Both the position numbers and the translations under genes were made by a program. The notes beneath the pieces were generated by a model. It was not told the DNA's origin, did no database searches, and was given only the letters and a program-made list of their open reading frames with translations. Shown one piece after another: positions 9,128 to 17,045 of a DNA stretch of 64,000 nucleotides; position 1 is the first letter of the stretch; every line of letters begins with the position of its first letter. The DNA comes from Nitrobacter winogradskyi (GTDB lineage: Bacteria; Pseudomonadota; Alphaproteobacteria; Rhizobiales; Xanthobacteraceae): positions 95,768-159,767 of the forward strand of contig NZ_BJNF01000029.1 in assembly GCF_006539545.1 (NCBI RefSeq), read 5' to 3'.

Positions 9128-9774
9128 TCATGAAATAGTCCGCGCTCGCGCTCTGCGCATGTCGCGCCAACGAGGTAAGAACATCGGCACCCGCCGCATG
9201 TATTTTCGGTATGCCTCACCGAACTGCTTGATCAGCCGCGCCTCCTCGCGCCGCGCGAGGCGCACATAGGTCAGGACGATCACTGGTGCGAGCACGAGTG
9301 TCAGAATGGTCGGCCAATGCACAAGCTGGCCAAAGATAACTAGAAATATCCCGGTGTATTGGGGATGACGAACTATGCCGCAGAGACCGCCGGTCTGAAG
9401 GCGGTCGCCGTAAAATAGATTCTGGTCCATCCCTTGATGACGAGAAGCAGCCCTATGACGATGAACACTGAGCCGATTGCCATCTCGACGACCGCACCGA
9501 CCGGCCCATAGCCCAGCAGCGTGGCCCAGAGGTGACCGGTTAAATGCGCGAGCGGAATGTTGAGAGGCAGCGCTGACGTCAAAAGATAGATCGTGAGCGG
9601 AAATCCATACATCTCCGCGTACAGGGCAATGATGAAGGCCTGCAACAGTCCCGCGCCAGTCCATTCGCGCCAGCTCGCGGGAGCGAGGAAATGATAGAAC
9701 GCCCACGAAGCGATCACGATCATCAACAGGGCGTAGGGCCATAACCCGAGCCATTTCTGGAAGCCAGTTTCCAT
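9128..9774 (-). pseudogene. isoprenylcysteine-carboxyl-methyltransferase-type membrane protein, frameshifted
   Basis: ATG 9774 opens a membrane protein with several hydrophobic helices (WPYALLMIVIASWAFYHFL, MAIGSVFIVIGLLLVIKGW). The frame changes near 9400. The continuation, DRLQTGGLCGIVRHPQYTGI then FLVIFGQLVHWPTILTLVL, carries the GxxRHPQYxG signature of the ICMT/PEMT family, which binds S-adenosylmethionine. The tail is REEARLIKQFGEAYRKYM. One base is missing next to a run of T. Repaired, it would be about 215 residues, normal for these isoprenylcysteine methyltransferase-like proteins common in metal-resistance clusters. Inactive as read. Confidence 0.7.
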
Positions 9775-10042
9775 TTTAACCCGATCCCACGCTCGGTATT
9801 TTTCGATTCATTATTGCGGCGGACCACATCCAAGCAAGCTCTGGTGTGCGCCATTCTCAGATGAGTTGTAGCAATAACAACCAACCCTGCGGCGGCGAGA
9901 TGACGATGGCCGTCGGGCGGAGGATACCCGACGGCCGGGCGCGTAATCTCGGTGGGGCATACCGAACTGAGTTTACGCGCCGAGAGGTGGACCGAAATCC
10001 TGCCGGCCGCCAGCTTCGTTAATTGCCGAGTGCGGCCGGTGC

Positions 10043-10163
10043 TTACCACGACCGTCTTTCTTCCGTGGGTCCGTGTTCTGGCGTCGTCTCTGGTCTGCAT
10101 CATGCGAATGCAGTTTTCCATCATCTTGTTCATCTCACCCATCATGTTCATCATACCACGCAT
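10043..10163 (-). pseudogene. small Met-rich peptide gene, probable frameshift
   Basis: ATG 10163 gives RGMMNMMGEMNKMMENCIRM, an unusually methionine-rich start of the sort seen in small copper- or silver-associated proteins. After MMQ, a +1 shift gives a plausible hydrophilic end (RPETTPEHGPTEERRSW and stop at 10043). The unshifted frame continues for a further hundred residues without family features. Short and uncertain. It lies directly downstream of the signal-peptide remnant in the same direction. Confidence 0.35.
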
Positions 10164-10179
10164 GTCATCTCATCTCCCA

Positions 10180-10303
10180 TCATGCGATGGTCGCCGGCGG
10201 CCCGGGCGTGGCTGGGATCTCTTGGGCGCGAAGTGCGGGCGTAAACATCAGCGCACCACCGACCGCGAGCAGCGCCAGTGACAAATGTTGCAGTCGTTTT
10301 CAT
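10180..10303 (-). pseudogene. short exported peptide, frameshifted at codon 2-3
   Basis: ATG 10303 is followed by AAAACGACTG. Removing one A from the AAAA run would give a classic signal peptide (RLQHLSLALLAVGGALMF, then TPALRAQEIPATPGPPATIA, stop at 10180). As written the start codon is out of frame with it, and the good frame has a stop immediately upstream. This looks like a small periplasmic protein lost to a homopolymer indel. Confidence 0.4.
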
Positions 10304-10328
10304 CCGAGTAGATCCTTTTTCCATTTGT

Positions 10329-10575
10329 TTACCTTTGCGAAATCCACCCCATGATCTGCCGCTTCGCTTGTCCCGTGGTGCCTCGGCAATTCACGCCGTC
10401 GGCTTCGTATTCCGCCCGTCGCCCTGACCCATCTTTCCGGATGCAAAGATGCAGGGCGCACATTGCCACGCGTGGAGGCGAAGCGAAAGGAATGGGGAGC
10501 ACTCCCGCAGCGACGAGCCAACTCCAACCCGATCAACGAAACGGCTCCCAAGACCAACCACGGCCAGCGGTTGCG
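10329..10575 (-). pseudogene. small membrane protein, third DUF2933-like copy, frameshifted
   Basis: One frame has NRWPWLVLGAVSLIGLEL. After a single-base shift near 10515 the next has WLVAAGVLPIPFASPPRVAM then CALHLCIRK. Compared with the copy at 8668-8971 (NWGWLVAAGLAP, CALPFCMK) it is plainly the same family. It is degraded and cannot make a full protein. Confidence 0.5.
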
Positions 10576-10661
10576 CCAAAACGAATTGCCGCGGCTGCAA
10601 CTGGCTGACTCCGCTATTCGAGAAGCTCCTAATGATAATTTCGTCAGCTGCCCTTCGTGGG

Positions 10662-11107
10662 TTACATGTTCACGGACACGTGAAAATCGGCGCGACTCCT
10701 ATACGGTCGCTGCGGGGAAGCGCAAACGTTGACGTTCAGCTTCAGGTAAGCGCGCCAATCGAGAGCGCTTTCAGCCGCGACATGATCGTCGCGCGCAATG
10801 AAGTGTCCGGCATCCTCGATCGGAACGTCAGCCATGGAGGCACGTGTGCGGCGCAGATAATCGATGAGCTTTTAGCGTCGCCGAGGCGTCAGTGGTTCGC
10901 CCGGATCGTAAGTGTGCCGCTGCATATGGACGGCCATCAACGCGTCATGCACGAGATCCTCGGTTTCGTCGGCTTTGCGGCCGGCCCGCACCAGCTGCTC
11001 CTGTAGTAGGCCCGCAATGCCCCGGCTAACGCTCCAAGCAGCACCCGGTTTAGCGTCGCCCTTGAGCCGGCAATCATCAGCGCTCTAAGTTCAGCCTGCT
11101 CATTCAT
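10662..11107 (-). pseudogene. ECF sigma factor remnant
   Basis: ATG 11107 opens NEQAELRALMIAGSRATLNR. A shift near 11010 leads to AGRKADETEDLVHDALMAVH and RHTYDPGEPLT, the sigma-70 region 2 core. A stop falls where the region 2.4 Trp-Ala segment should be. KLIDYLRRTRASMADVPIED follows, then a short tail. Most of sigma region 4 is missing. Families with this sequence usually pair with a membrane anti-sigma factor and control metal or oxidative stress genes. It lies between two copies of the TTCACG-N4-CGTGAA palindrome. Confidence 0.65.
10669..10684. repeat. palindrome TTCACG-N4-CGTGAA, copy 1
   Basis: The sequence TTCACG GACA CGTGAA is preceded by GGTTACATG. The left flank plus arm matches the longer palindrome at 11141-11178 except for one base (GGTTACAtG against GGTTACAcG). 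It overlaps the last codons of the ECF sigma remnant. Confidence 0.6.
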
Positions 11108-11140
11108 TTGCCTCAACGTTACTTCGCAGGCAGGGCACTC

Positions 11141-11178
11141 CCGGTTACACGTTCACGTAGCCGTGAACGTGTAACCGG
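11141..11178. repeat. perfect 17-bp inverted repeat with 4-base loop, copy 2
   Basis: CCGGTTACACGTTCACG (11141-11157) and CGTGAACGTGTAACCGG (11162-11178) are exact reverse complements around TAGC. The element lies between the divergent ECF sigma remnant (start 11107, minus) and the multicopper-oxidase remnant (start 11249, plus). It suits an operator for both or a mobile-element scar. There is no T-tract on either side, so it does not look like a standard terminator. Confidence 0.7.
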
Positions 11179-11248
11179 CGTGGCCTCTCCCTCGAACTGA
11201 CGTTGTGAGACACCGCCAAAGGAGGCTGCCTCGTTAGTTGTGTGCAAG

Positions 11249-11463
11249 ATGATCCGCAGATTAAGTCCCTTGGTCCTTTCGTCGTTCTTGCTCGTATCAG
11301 CTGCGGCGGAGAGTTATGCCGGAACCACTTCAAGAGATACTCGCTTGGACGCTCGAAAGACACGGCCTGCAGGTCAAGCGGTGCCTACGGCTACTGGATG
11401 ATCCACTGCCACATCACCGATCATCAGGTCTCAGGACTGATGGCCGTCATTCGTATTGCGTGA
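11249..11463 (+). pseudogene. multicopper oxidase, collapsed by internal deletion
   Basis: ATG 11249 gives a signal peptide (IRRLSPLVLSSFLLVSAAAE then SYA). About 100 bases later, in another frame, the sequence ends with GAYGYWMIHCHITDHQVSGL then MAVIRIA and a stop. The WMIHCHI..H motif is the C-terminal type 1/type 3 copper site of multicopper oxidases. The several hundred residues expected between are missing. It lies directly before a cytochrome c gene. Confidence 0.65.
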
Positions 11464-11474
11464 GCGGGAATCAG

Positions 11475-12197
11475 ATGAAGATAATCTCACAATTCTTTGG
11501 ACTTGCCGCCGCCGTGATTTTCGTCTCGGCGGCTCTTAATGCGGCGCATGCGGGCGGCGATCCTCGACGCGGCGCTAAGATCTATGGTGCTTGCGCCGTC
11601 TGCCATTCGCTTGAACCCAATATGAATCTGACCGGGCCGAGCCTTGCCGGTCTGTGGGGCAAGAAGGCGGCTTCGGTACCGGACTTCCCTAGATATTCGA
11701 GCGCTCTCAAGGCGAAGGATTTTGTCTGGGACGAGAACACGCTTTATGCCTGGCTCGCGGATCCGAGCGCATTCGTTCGCGGCACCTACATGACGTTTCG
11801 TGGAATCCGTGACGACAAGGCGCGAGGCGATCTCATCGCGTTTCTAAAAATCGCTTTGGTGCCAGACGGGGCCAAGACGGTCGTTGCGCAGGGATTGGTT
11901 CCCGCCGAAGAAGCGCGCGGTCAGGCGCCCGAACCGCTCAAAATTGCCGCACCCGATGAGCGGGTCACGGCGATACGGCACTGCAAGAACACCTTCTTCG
12001 TGACAACGGCGGACGGAAAGGAACGGCCTTTCTGGGAGATGAACCTGCGCCTCAAAGTGGATTCCAGCGCGACCGGTCCGCTGGGCGGCAAGCCCGTGCT
12101 CTTACCAGCGGGCATGCAAGGAGACCGCGCTTCGCTCGTCTTCTCCACGGCCGCCGAGATCGGAAATTTGATTAAGCAAACGTGCCCGGAGCAATAG
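11475..12197 (+). CDS. exported cytochrome c with C-terminal accessory domain
   Basis: A 240-residue protein. A signal peptide (KIISQFFGLAAAVIFVSAAL, cleavage near AHA-G) precedes a class I cytochrome c domain of residues about 27-125. The heme motif is CAVCH, with a likely distal Met in TYMTFRGI. The C-terminal part (about 160-240) is an extra domain ending FWEMNLRLKVDSSATGPLGG, KPVLLPAGMQGDRASLVFS. It is repeated as a stand-alone protein in the next gene. The role is electron transfer in the periplasm; partner unknown. ATG 11475 is chosen because the signal peptide begins there. Confidence 0.8.
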   Translation: MKIISQFFGLAAAVIFVSAALNAAHAGGDPRRGAKIYGACAVCHSLEPNMNLTGPSLAGLWGKKAASVPDFPRYSSALKAKDFVWDENTLYAWLADPSAFVRGTYMTFRGIRDDKARGDLIAFLKIALVPDGAKTVVAQGLVPAEEARGQAPEPLKIAAPDERVTAIRHCKNTFFVTTADGKERPFWEMNLRLKVDSSATGPLGGKPVLLPAGMQGDRASLVFSTAAEIGNLIKQTCPEQ

Positions 12198-12252
12198 GTC
12201 AAAACAGAAGGCCGCGTTAATCGCCGCAAGCCCAACGAAAGGATAACTGCCA

Positions 12253-12666
12253 ATGTCTTTTGTGCGACGACGCAGTGTTCATCGCCGCTCGTTCCTGGTC
12301 ACGACGGTGGGTCTGGTAGGGGCTCTATCGGTTGCTCGCCGGGCTCAAGCAAGCGAGTTGGCTGCAACACGTTCTCAGCCAGAAGCATCCTTGGGACAAA
12401 GAGGCGCCCCATCTTTGAATCTCAAAACGATTGGCCCGATGCACGAAGTGGTATCGATCCGATCATCGAACAACGGATATCGCCTGACGATGGCTTCCGG
12501 CGCAACGGTCTCGCTCTCGGAATTCAATCTGCATTTCAAAACCGATTCAAGCGAACGCGGACCCGTTAAAGGCCGGCCGGTGTTGCTGCGGACCGGCATG
12601 CAAGGCGACAGAGCAACGATCATTTTTTCCGATCCGTCTGAGATTGGTCCAGCGATTAGCATGTGA
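12253..12666 (+). CDS. Tat-exported protein homologous to the upstream cytochrome's C-terminal domain
   Basis: A 137-residue protein with a twin-arginine-like start (RRRSVHRRSFLVTTVGLVGA). After about residue 55 it has the same fold signature as the C-terminal 80 residues of the cytochrome at 11475-12197: FNLHFKTDSSERGPVKGRPV and LLRTGMQGDRATIIFSDPSE, against MNLRLKVDSSATGPLGGKPV and LLPAGMQGDRASLVFSTAAE. The two genes are 55 bases apart and probably cotranscribed. No cysteines or heme motif are present. The function is unknown; it may be a partner or substitute domain for the cytochrome. Confidence 0.65.
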   Translation: MSFVRRRSVHRRSFLVTTVGLVGALSVARRAQASELAATRSQPEASLGQRGAPSLNLKTIGPMHEVVSIRSSNNGYRLTMASGATVSLSEFNLHFKTDSSERGPVKGRPVLLRTGMQGDRATIIFSDPSEIGPAISM

Positions 12667-12701
12667 CAAATGGAACGCACCTATTCAAGTGGAGAATGCA
12701 C

Positions 12702-13193
12702 ATGAACCGCAGGACGATGATGATCTCGACGGCTTTGGTCACGCTCACAGCGCTGAGTGACCGGGCATTCGCCGACAGCAAACCCACCGCCACTCTCTAC
12801 CGGAATCCGAACTGCGATTGCTGCCTGGAGTACGCCAAATATCTCCGCAGCAACGGCTTCGACGTGACGGTGGATGCGAAGCAAGATCTCGCTTTGATCA
12901 GAAAGCAGATGCACATTTCTGAAAAATACGAGGGCTGCCACGTGATGGTCATCGGCCATTATGCGGTCGAAGGACACGTTCCGGTCCACACGCTCAACAA
13001 GCTGCTTACCGAAAAACCGAACATCATCGGCATCTCCTTGCCGGGCATGCCAACGGGCACGCCGGGCATGATGGGTCCGAAAGTGGGACCGTTCACGATT
13101 TATGAGATCGCAAGCGGATCTGTTCCGGAGAAGGTCTTTGCAGTCGAACAGGGGCCGGGCGGCATGATGCCGATGCGAGAGTTCAATCTATGA
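12702..13193 (+). CDS. DUF411 periplasmic metal-binding protein
   Basis: A 163-residue protein. A signal peptide (NRRTMMISTALVTLTALSDR then AFA) is followed by the DUF411 domain: YRNPNCDCCLEYAKYLRSNG with the CDCC metal/thiol motif, HVMVIGHYAVEGHVPVHTLN, and IGISLPGMPTGTPGMMG. The family is widespread next to copper-resistance genes and is thought to bind metal in the periplasm. GGAG at 12690-12693 fits ATG 12702 better than ATG 12696. It overlaps the next gene by four bases. Intact. Confidence 0.8.
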   Translation: MNRRTMMISTALVTLTALSDRAFADSKPTATLYRNPNCDCCLEYAKYLRSNGFDVTVDAKQDLALIRKQMHISEKYEGCHVMVIGHYAVEGHVPVHTLNKLLTEKPNIIGISLPGMPTGTPGMMGPKVGPFTIYEIASGSVPEKVFAVEQGPGGMMPMREFNL

Positions 13194-13763
13194 CGAGTGC
13201 CGAACCGGTCGTCGCAAGACCTAGTTCCGTTGTTGGCGAAACGATGCCGTGGACGCGTCGGTTGATCCTCGTCGTCCCTCTGATTGGGTTCCTGGGCCTC
13301 GCGCTCGCGCTTGCCTGGGGCATGTCGCGCAATCCGACGGCGATCCCGTCTGCGCTGATCGGGAAGGCCGTGCCACAGTTCAGCCTGCCGCCGGTCAAGG
13401 GACGCACACTGGGGCTGTCGAGCGCCGACCTCAACGGCCAAGTCTCGCTCATAAATGTTTTTGCCTCGTGGTGCGTCGCATGCCGCGAGGAACACCCGGT
13501 ATTGATGCAAATGAAAGCCGATAACGTCGTGCCCATTCGCGGTCTCAGCTACAAGGACCTGCCTGATAACGCGGCGCGCTGGCTCAACACGATGGGCGAT
13601 CCCTACACGCGCACGGGCGCCGATATGGATGGCCGCGTGGCGATCGATTGGGGGTGTCTACGGCGTGCCCGAGACCTTCGTGGTCACCAAGGACGGCCGC
13701 ATTGCGTACAAGCAAATCTGCGCGGTGATGCCGAAAACTCTTGATGAAAAAATCTCCCGTTGA
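13190..13763 (+). pseudogene. ccmG: CcmG/DsbE thioredoxin-like protein, late frameshift
   Basis: ATG 13190 gives an N-terminal membrane anchor (WTRRLILVVPLIGFLGLALA) and a thioredoxin fold with VSLINVFASWCVACREEHPV, containing the WCxxC redox site. CcmG reduces apocytochrome c before heme attachment. At 13650-13655 one extra G in a G run breaks the frame. The correct continuation (YGVPETFVVTKDGRIAYKQI) is visible in the next frame to a stop at 13763. The cis-Pro loop GVPET is therefore lost from the product. It overlaps the DUF411 gene and the next thioredoxin gene, consistent with a former operon. Confidence 0.75.
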
Positions 13764-14318
13764 TCCGAAAGCTGCAACGGCAATGACACGAACAAAAGAA
13801 CAAAATTCCCGACGCATCCGCTGCCGGATCGCCATAATCGCGGCGATTGCTGCGGTTTCGACGACGGCCGCTGCGAAGCCTCTGGAAGAGAAGATCATTC
13901 TGCGTGACAAGCCGAAGCCCGTTCAAGCGTTCCAGTTTGTGGACGGAGAAGGAAAGTCGCGCGGCCTTTCGGATTTCCACGGCAAATCCGTTCTCCTCAA
14001 CATCTGGACGACCTGGTGCGTCCCGTGCCGCAAGGAGATGCCGGCGCTCGACCGTCTGCAGGCCGCCTTGGGCGGGCCCAATTTCCAGGTGGTGCCGCTG
14101 TCGATCGACCGCGGCGGAGCGAATGTGGTGCGCAACTTCTTCGATCGGGATCAAGACGCTTGAAATATATCGACGTTTCGGGAGTCCCGACGCGCAAGCT
14201 GAGCGTCGTCGGGCTTCCGACCACGCTCATTATCGATCGCGAGGGTCGTGAAATCGGCCGGCTCATCGGACCCGCGGAGTGGGACGAGCCCGCAAATATA
14301 GAGTTCGTCGCCCGATGA
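13744..14318 (+). pseudogene. TlpA-like periplasmic thioredoxin, frameshifted
   Basis: Two starts are possible, ATG 13744 or 13783. A signal/anchor segment (RIAIIAAIAAVSTTAAA) is followed by GKSVLLNIWTTWCVPCRKEM with a WCVPC redox site. The frame breaks near 14140-14165. Fragments in the other frames (IGIKTL, YIDVSGVPTRKLSVVGLPTT, LIIDREGREIGRLIG) complete the fold to a stop at 14318. TlpA-type proteins reduce Sco1 and CuA sites during oxidase assembly, which fits the nearby Sco, CtaG and PCuAC genes. The product as read ends at 14163 without the C-terminal half. Confidence 0.7.
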
Positions 14319-14402
14319 GCGGGAAGCAGGCCACCGCCGCCGAAGTGCCGCCGCTTAACGGGAGCCCTTCGAATTGATCACTTGCGTGAGGACAAAACTG
14401 AA

Positions 14403-15275
14403 ATGAGCCGCCTTGATCGGTTTGCGCGTGGCTTCGGCGCAGCGACGGTGTTGATCGCGCTGCTCTTTGGCATTGGGGCGGCACCAGCCGCCGCGGAGAA
14501 GTCGGCGCAAGGACGCGTTGTTGCGCTCGCCTACGATTCCCACTCGGACGCTTTGCTGAAGGCGTATCCGCACGCACTCTACCGAAGCGACGATGGCGGA
14601 AAGAGCTGGCGGAAAATTGCGGTCCCCGCTGTGGAAGATGGCGAGATCGCCAGCTTAGCGGACTCTCCGGCGATCAAGGGGGTAATGTATATCGCCGGCC
14701 GAGGTCTCGGCGTGCTCTTGACGGATGACAGAGGCAAGACCTGGGTCGAACGCAACGACGGACTTCCAAACCGCGCCGTCATTTCGATTGCCGCACATAC
14801 CACACAGCCAGAAACGGTCTACGCTGTCGTACAGGACAGCGGCGTCTATCGTAGCCAGGACGGCGGCAAAAGCTGGCGCTTAATGGATCGCAGCTCCCAA
14901 GGCGGGATACACCAGCTGATCCACTCCAATATGGCCGGAAGCATGCAGACCGGCTGGCTGTTTGCCGCGACGCCAAAGGGCGTTCGGCGAGTCATGGATT
15001 GCTTCTGCTTGTGGCAGGACGCCGGAGCACTCGGCAGCCCTGCGCGCAGTGTCGCTTTTGACCCGCGACAGCCGGCGCACATTTTTGTCGCCACCGAGAA
15101 GGGACTCTTTCGCAGCGCTGACGGCGGCGAAAATTGGACTCAGATGAAGTCTCCAAACTCCAAGATTTCTGCGCTCGCGTTTGCTCCGTCCGGGATTCTT
15201 TACGCCATAACCGAAGACGGCGCCCTGTTCCAGAGCGCGGATCAAGGCGACGCCTGGAACCAGGTGAATGCATAA
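14403..15275 (+). CDS. exported BNR/Asp-box beta-propeller protein
   Basis: A 290-residue protein. A signal peptide (RLDRFARGFGAATVLIALLF, cleavage near APAAA) precedes a propeller built of repeats with the Asp-box S/T-x-D-x-G-x-x-W: RSDDGGKSWRKI, LTDDRGKTWVER, RSQDGGKSWRLM, RSADGGENWTQM, QSADQGDAWNQV. Such VPS10/sialidase-like repeats are structural. An isolated one next to cytochromes suggests an extracytoplasmic binding role, not an enzyme. ATG 14403 begins the signal peptide. The stop overlaps the next start by eight bases, indicating translational coupling. Confidence 0.75.
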   Translation: MSRLDRFARGFGAATVLIALLFGIGAAPAAAEKSAQGRVVALAYDSHSDALLKAYPHALYRSDDGGKSWRKIAVPAVEDGEIASLADSPAIKGVMYIAGRGLGVLLTDDRGKTWVERNDGLPNRAVISIAAHTTQPETVYAVVQDSGVYRSQDGGKSWRLMDRSSQGGIHQLIHSNMAGSMQTGWLFAATPKGVRRVMDCFCLWQDAGALGSPARSVAFDPRQPAHIFVATEKGLFRSADGGENWTQMKSPNSKISALAFAPSGILYAITEDGALFQSADQGDAWNQVNA

Positions 15276-15717
15276 GCTCATGATTGGCGCGATGATCGCT
15301 GCGGCAGGTCACATTGCAATAGCCCGGGCGGCAGACGATTTGCCGCCGCTCGATCCTCACGTCGTCAACTTCGGCCGCGAGGTTTACCAGCAGTATTGCG
15401 CCTCGTGTCATGGCGCCAAAGCAGAGGGGACACCGAACTGGCAAAAGCGTGACGAGCGTGGAGAACTCCCCGCCCCTCCGCACAATGAGGAAGGGCACAC
15501 GTGGCGGCACTCAGATGCAATGCTCTACGACATGATCAGCAAAGGTCTGCGCGATCCGTTCAACAAGACCACACGGTTGACCATGCCTGCCTTCGCCGAC
15601 GTGCTCTCGCCCGAGCAAATCCGTGCCGTCATCACGTATCTGAAGACGCTTTGGACTCCGGAACAACGCCAATTTCAAGCAGAGGAAAGCCGTAGCCAAT
15701 CACCGATGAAGCCGTAG
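15268..15717 (+). CDS. exported class I cytochrome c
   Basis: A 149-residue protein with a short signal peptide (HKLMIGAMIAAAGHIAIARA), heme motif CASCHG at about residues 44-49, and a likely axial Met in TRLTMPAFADVLSPEQIRAV. Length and pattern match small periplasmic cytochromes c that serve terminal oxidases or dehydrogenases. It is coupled to the BNR gene by overlap. Intact. Confidence 0.8.
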   Translation: MHKLMIGAMIAAAGHIAIARAADDLPPLDPHVVNFGREVYQQYCASCHGAKAEGTPNWQKRDERGELPAPPHNEEGHTWRHSDAMLYDMISKGLRDPFNKTTRLTMPAFADVLSPEQIRAVITYLKTLWTPEQRQFQAEESRSQSPMKP

Positions 15718-15786
15718 CTGGGTGGTGGTCGGTTTCGGTCACAGGGGAATGGAAGATCAAATCATGAAGTGCGCGAAAGCATCCCG

Positions 15787-15969
15787 ATGAAACTCCGGTT
15801 CAAGCCGCTCATAGCTGTAATGCTCGCGCTTACGGGAGCGAGCGCCGTTGCGGCGGGGCTTGCGTTGTTCGTATCGGAGCCGGCGCTGGTCGTCACCACA
15901 TCGGGCGACATCGGCGGGCCGTTTACGCTGGTTTCGACCAGAGCGCGCGAAGTCGTAGGGAGATGTTAA
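15787..15969 (+). pseudogene. Sco1/SenC-like N-terminal fragment
   Basis: ATG 15787 gives an N-terminal membrane anchor (KLRFKPLIAVMLALTGASAV) and the start of the Sco fold (GDIGGPFTLV, after which DQS is visible one frame away). The copper-binding CxxxC and the rest of the domain are absent. The frame ends at 15969, overlapping the PCuAC start. Full Sco proteins are near 200 residues, so about 55 remain. Sco delivers copper to the CuA site of cytochrome oxidase. Confidence 0.6.
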
Positions 15970-16478
15970 TGAGGCTCGCAGGTCATTGGATTGCAGCCGT
16001 CTTGATCGCGTTCGTTGTGAGTGGTCATGCGCAAGCGCAAACGTCTGCCCCGAGCACGATTCGTGTGGAGAATGCCTGGGCGCGGGCCACGCCTGCGCGG
16101 GCGAAAACGGGCGCAGCCTATGTGACCGTGATCAACGATGGCAGCTCCGCGGATAGCTTGTTGAGCGCAACGACGCCATTGGCGCAAAAAGTCCAATTTC
16201 ATAGGGAAACCGAAGATAACGGCATCTCGCGCATGCGCGAACTGCGCACCGTGGAAATCGATCGCGGAGCAAAAGTTATCTTCAAGCCGGGAGACATGCA
16301 CATGATGATGGTCGGACTGAAACAACCGCTGAAGGAAGGCGAGACGTTTCCGCTTACTCTGACCTTCGAAAAAGCCGGCAAGATCGACGTGACGGTTTCC
16401 GTGGCGAAGGTCGGCGCCATGCAATCCGGCGATATGAAATCAATGATGCACGGAGCGGGCGGCCCAACGAAGAAATAA
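15969..16478 (+). CDS. PCu(A)C periplasmic copper chaperone
   Basis: A 169-residue protein. A signal peptide (RLAGHWIAAVLIAFVVSGHA then QA) precedes the PCuAC/DUF461 domain with the H(M)x10Mx21HxM-type copper site: FHRETEDNGISRMREL and later PGDMHMMMVGLKQPL. The product hands Cu(I) to cytochrome oxidase. AGGGAG lies about six bases upstream of ATG 15969 and would overlap ATG 15963, so 15969 is preferred. The tail is Met/His-rich (MKSMMHGAGG). It is intact and sits between decayed Sco and CtaG genes. Confidence 0.85.
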   Translation: MRLAGHWIAAVLIAFVVSGHAQAQTSAPSTIRVENAWARATPARAKTGAAYVTVINDGSSADSLLSATTPLAQKVQFHRETEDNGISRMRELRTVEIDRGAKVIFKPGDMHMMMVGLKQPLKEGETFPLTLTFEKAGKIDVTVSVAKVGAMQSGDMKSMMHGAGGPTKK

Positions 16479-16509
16479 CCTTATCGAAACCGACCTGCGA
16501 AAGACCGGA

Positions 16510-17045
16510 ATGAGCCCAACGCGCCGCAAGAATCTCAAGATCATAGTCCCGTGCATTGCCGTCATCGGCATCATGCTCGGCCTCGTTGCTTATTCGCCGA
16601 CGCTCTACCGGCTGTTCTGCGCGGCCACAGGCTATGGAGGCACAACGCAACGGACGGCCTCCGGCTCGGATGCGGGATCGCAGCGGATGATCACGGTGCG
16701 GTTCGACGCAAATGTCGCTCCGGGCTTGCCGTGGCGCTTTGAGCCGGAGCAGAATGAGGTGAAGGTCCGGCTGGGAGAAACAAACTCGTGTTTTTCTCGG
16801 CCGAGAACTTCGGCGATCAAGCGATCGTCGGTCACGCGACCTTCAACGTGACGCCGGGAACTGCTGGCATCTTTTCAACAAGATCCGGTGTTTCTGCTTC
16901 GACGAGGAGCGGCTGGACGCGCGCCAAAAGGTCGATATGCCGGTCGTGTTCTTTGTCGATCCGGCTCTGGCGACCGACCGAGACACGCGGGACATCAATA
17001 CGAATACGCTTTCTTACACGTTCTTCCGCTCAACGAACCCCGGCA
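16510..17045 (+). pseudogene. ctaG: CtaG/Cox11 copper-delivery protein, frameshifted
   Basis: ATG 16510 opens a single membrane helix (LKIIVPCIAVIGIMLGLVAY) and the Cox11 start LYRLFCAATGYGGTTQ, VRFDANVAPGLPWRFEPEQ. A base is lost near 16780 (GETK becomes ETN). [24 protein letters not shown] is in another frame. A second change near 16872 precedes [20 protein letters not shown] and [25 protein letters not shown]. The CFCF copper motif remains, but in a separate frame from the N-terminus. Cox11 inserts CuB into cytochrome oxidase. The third segment reads straight into a cytochrome c domain. Confidence 0.8.

Noticed and set aside
10449..11006. Plus-strand open frame of 185 codons
   Set aside because: It is antisense to the ECF sigma and small membrane-protein remnants; no protein-like features or ribosome site.
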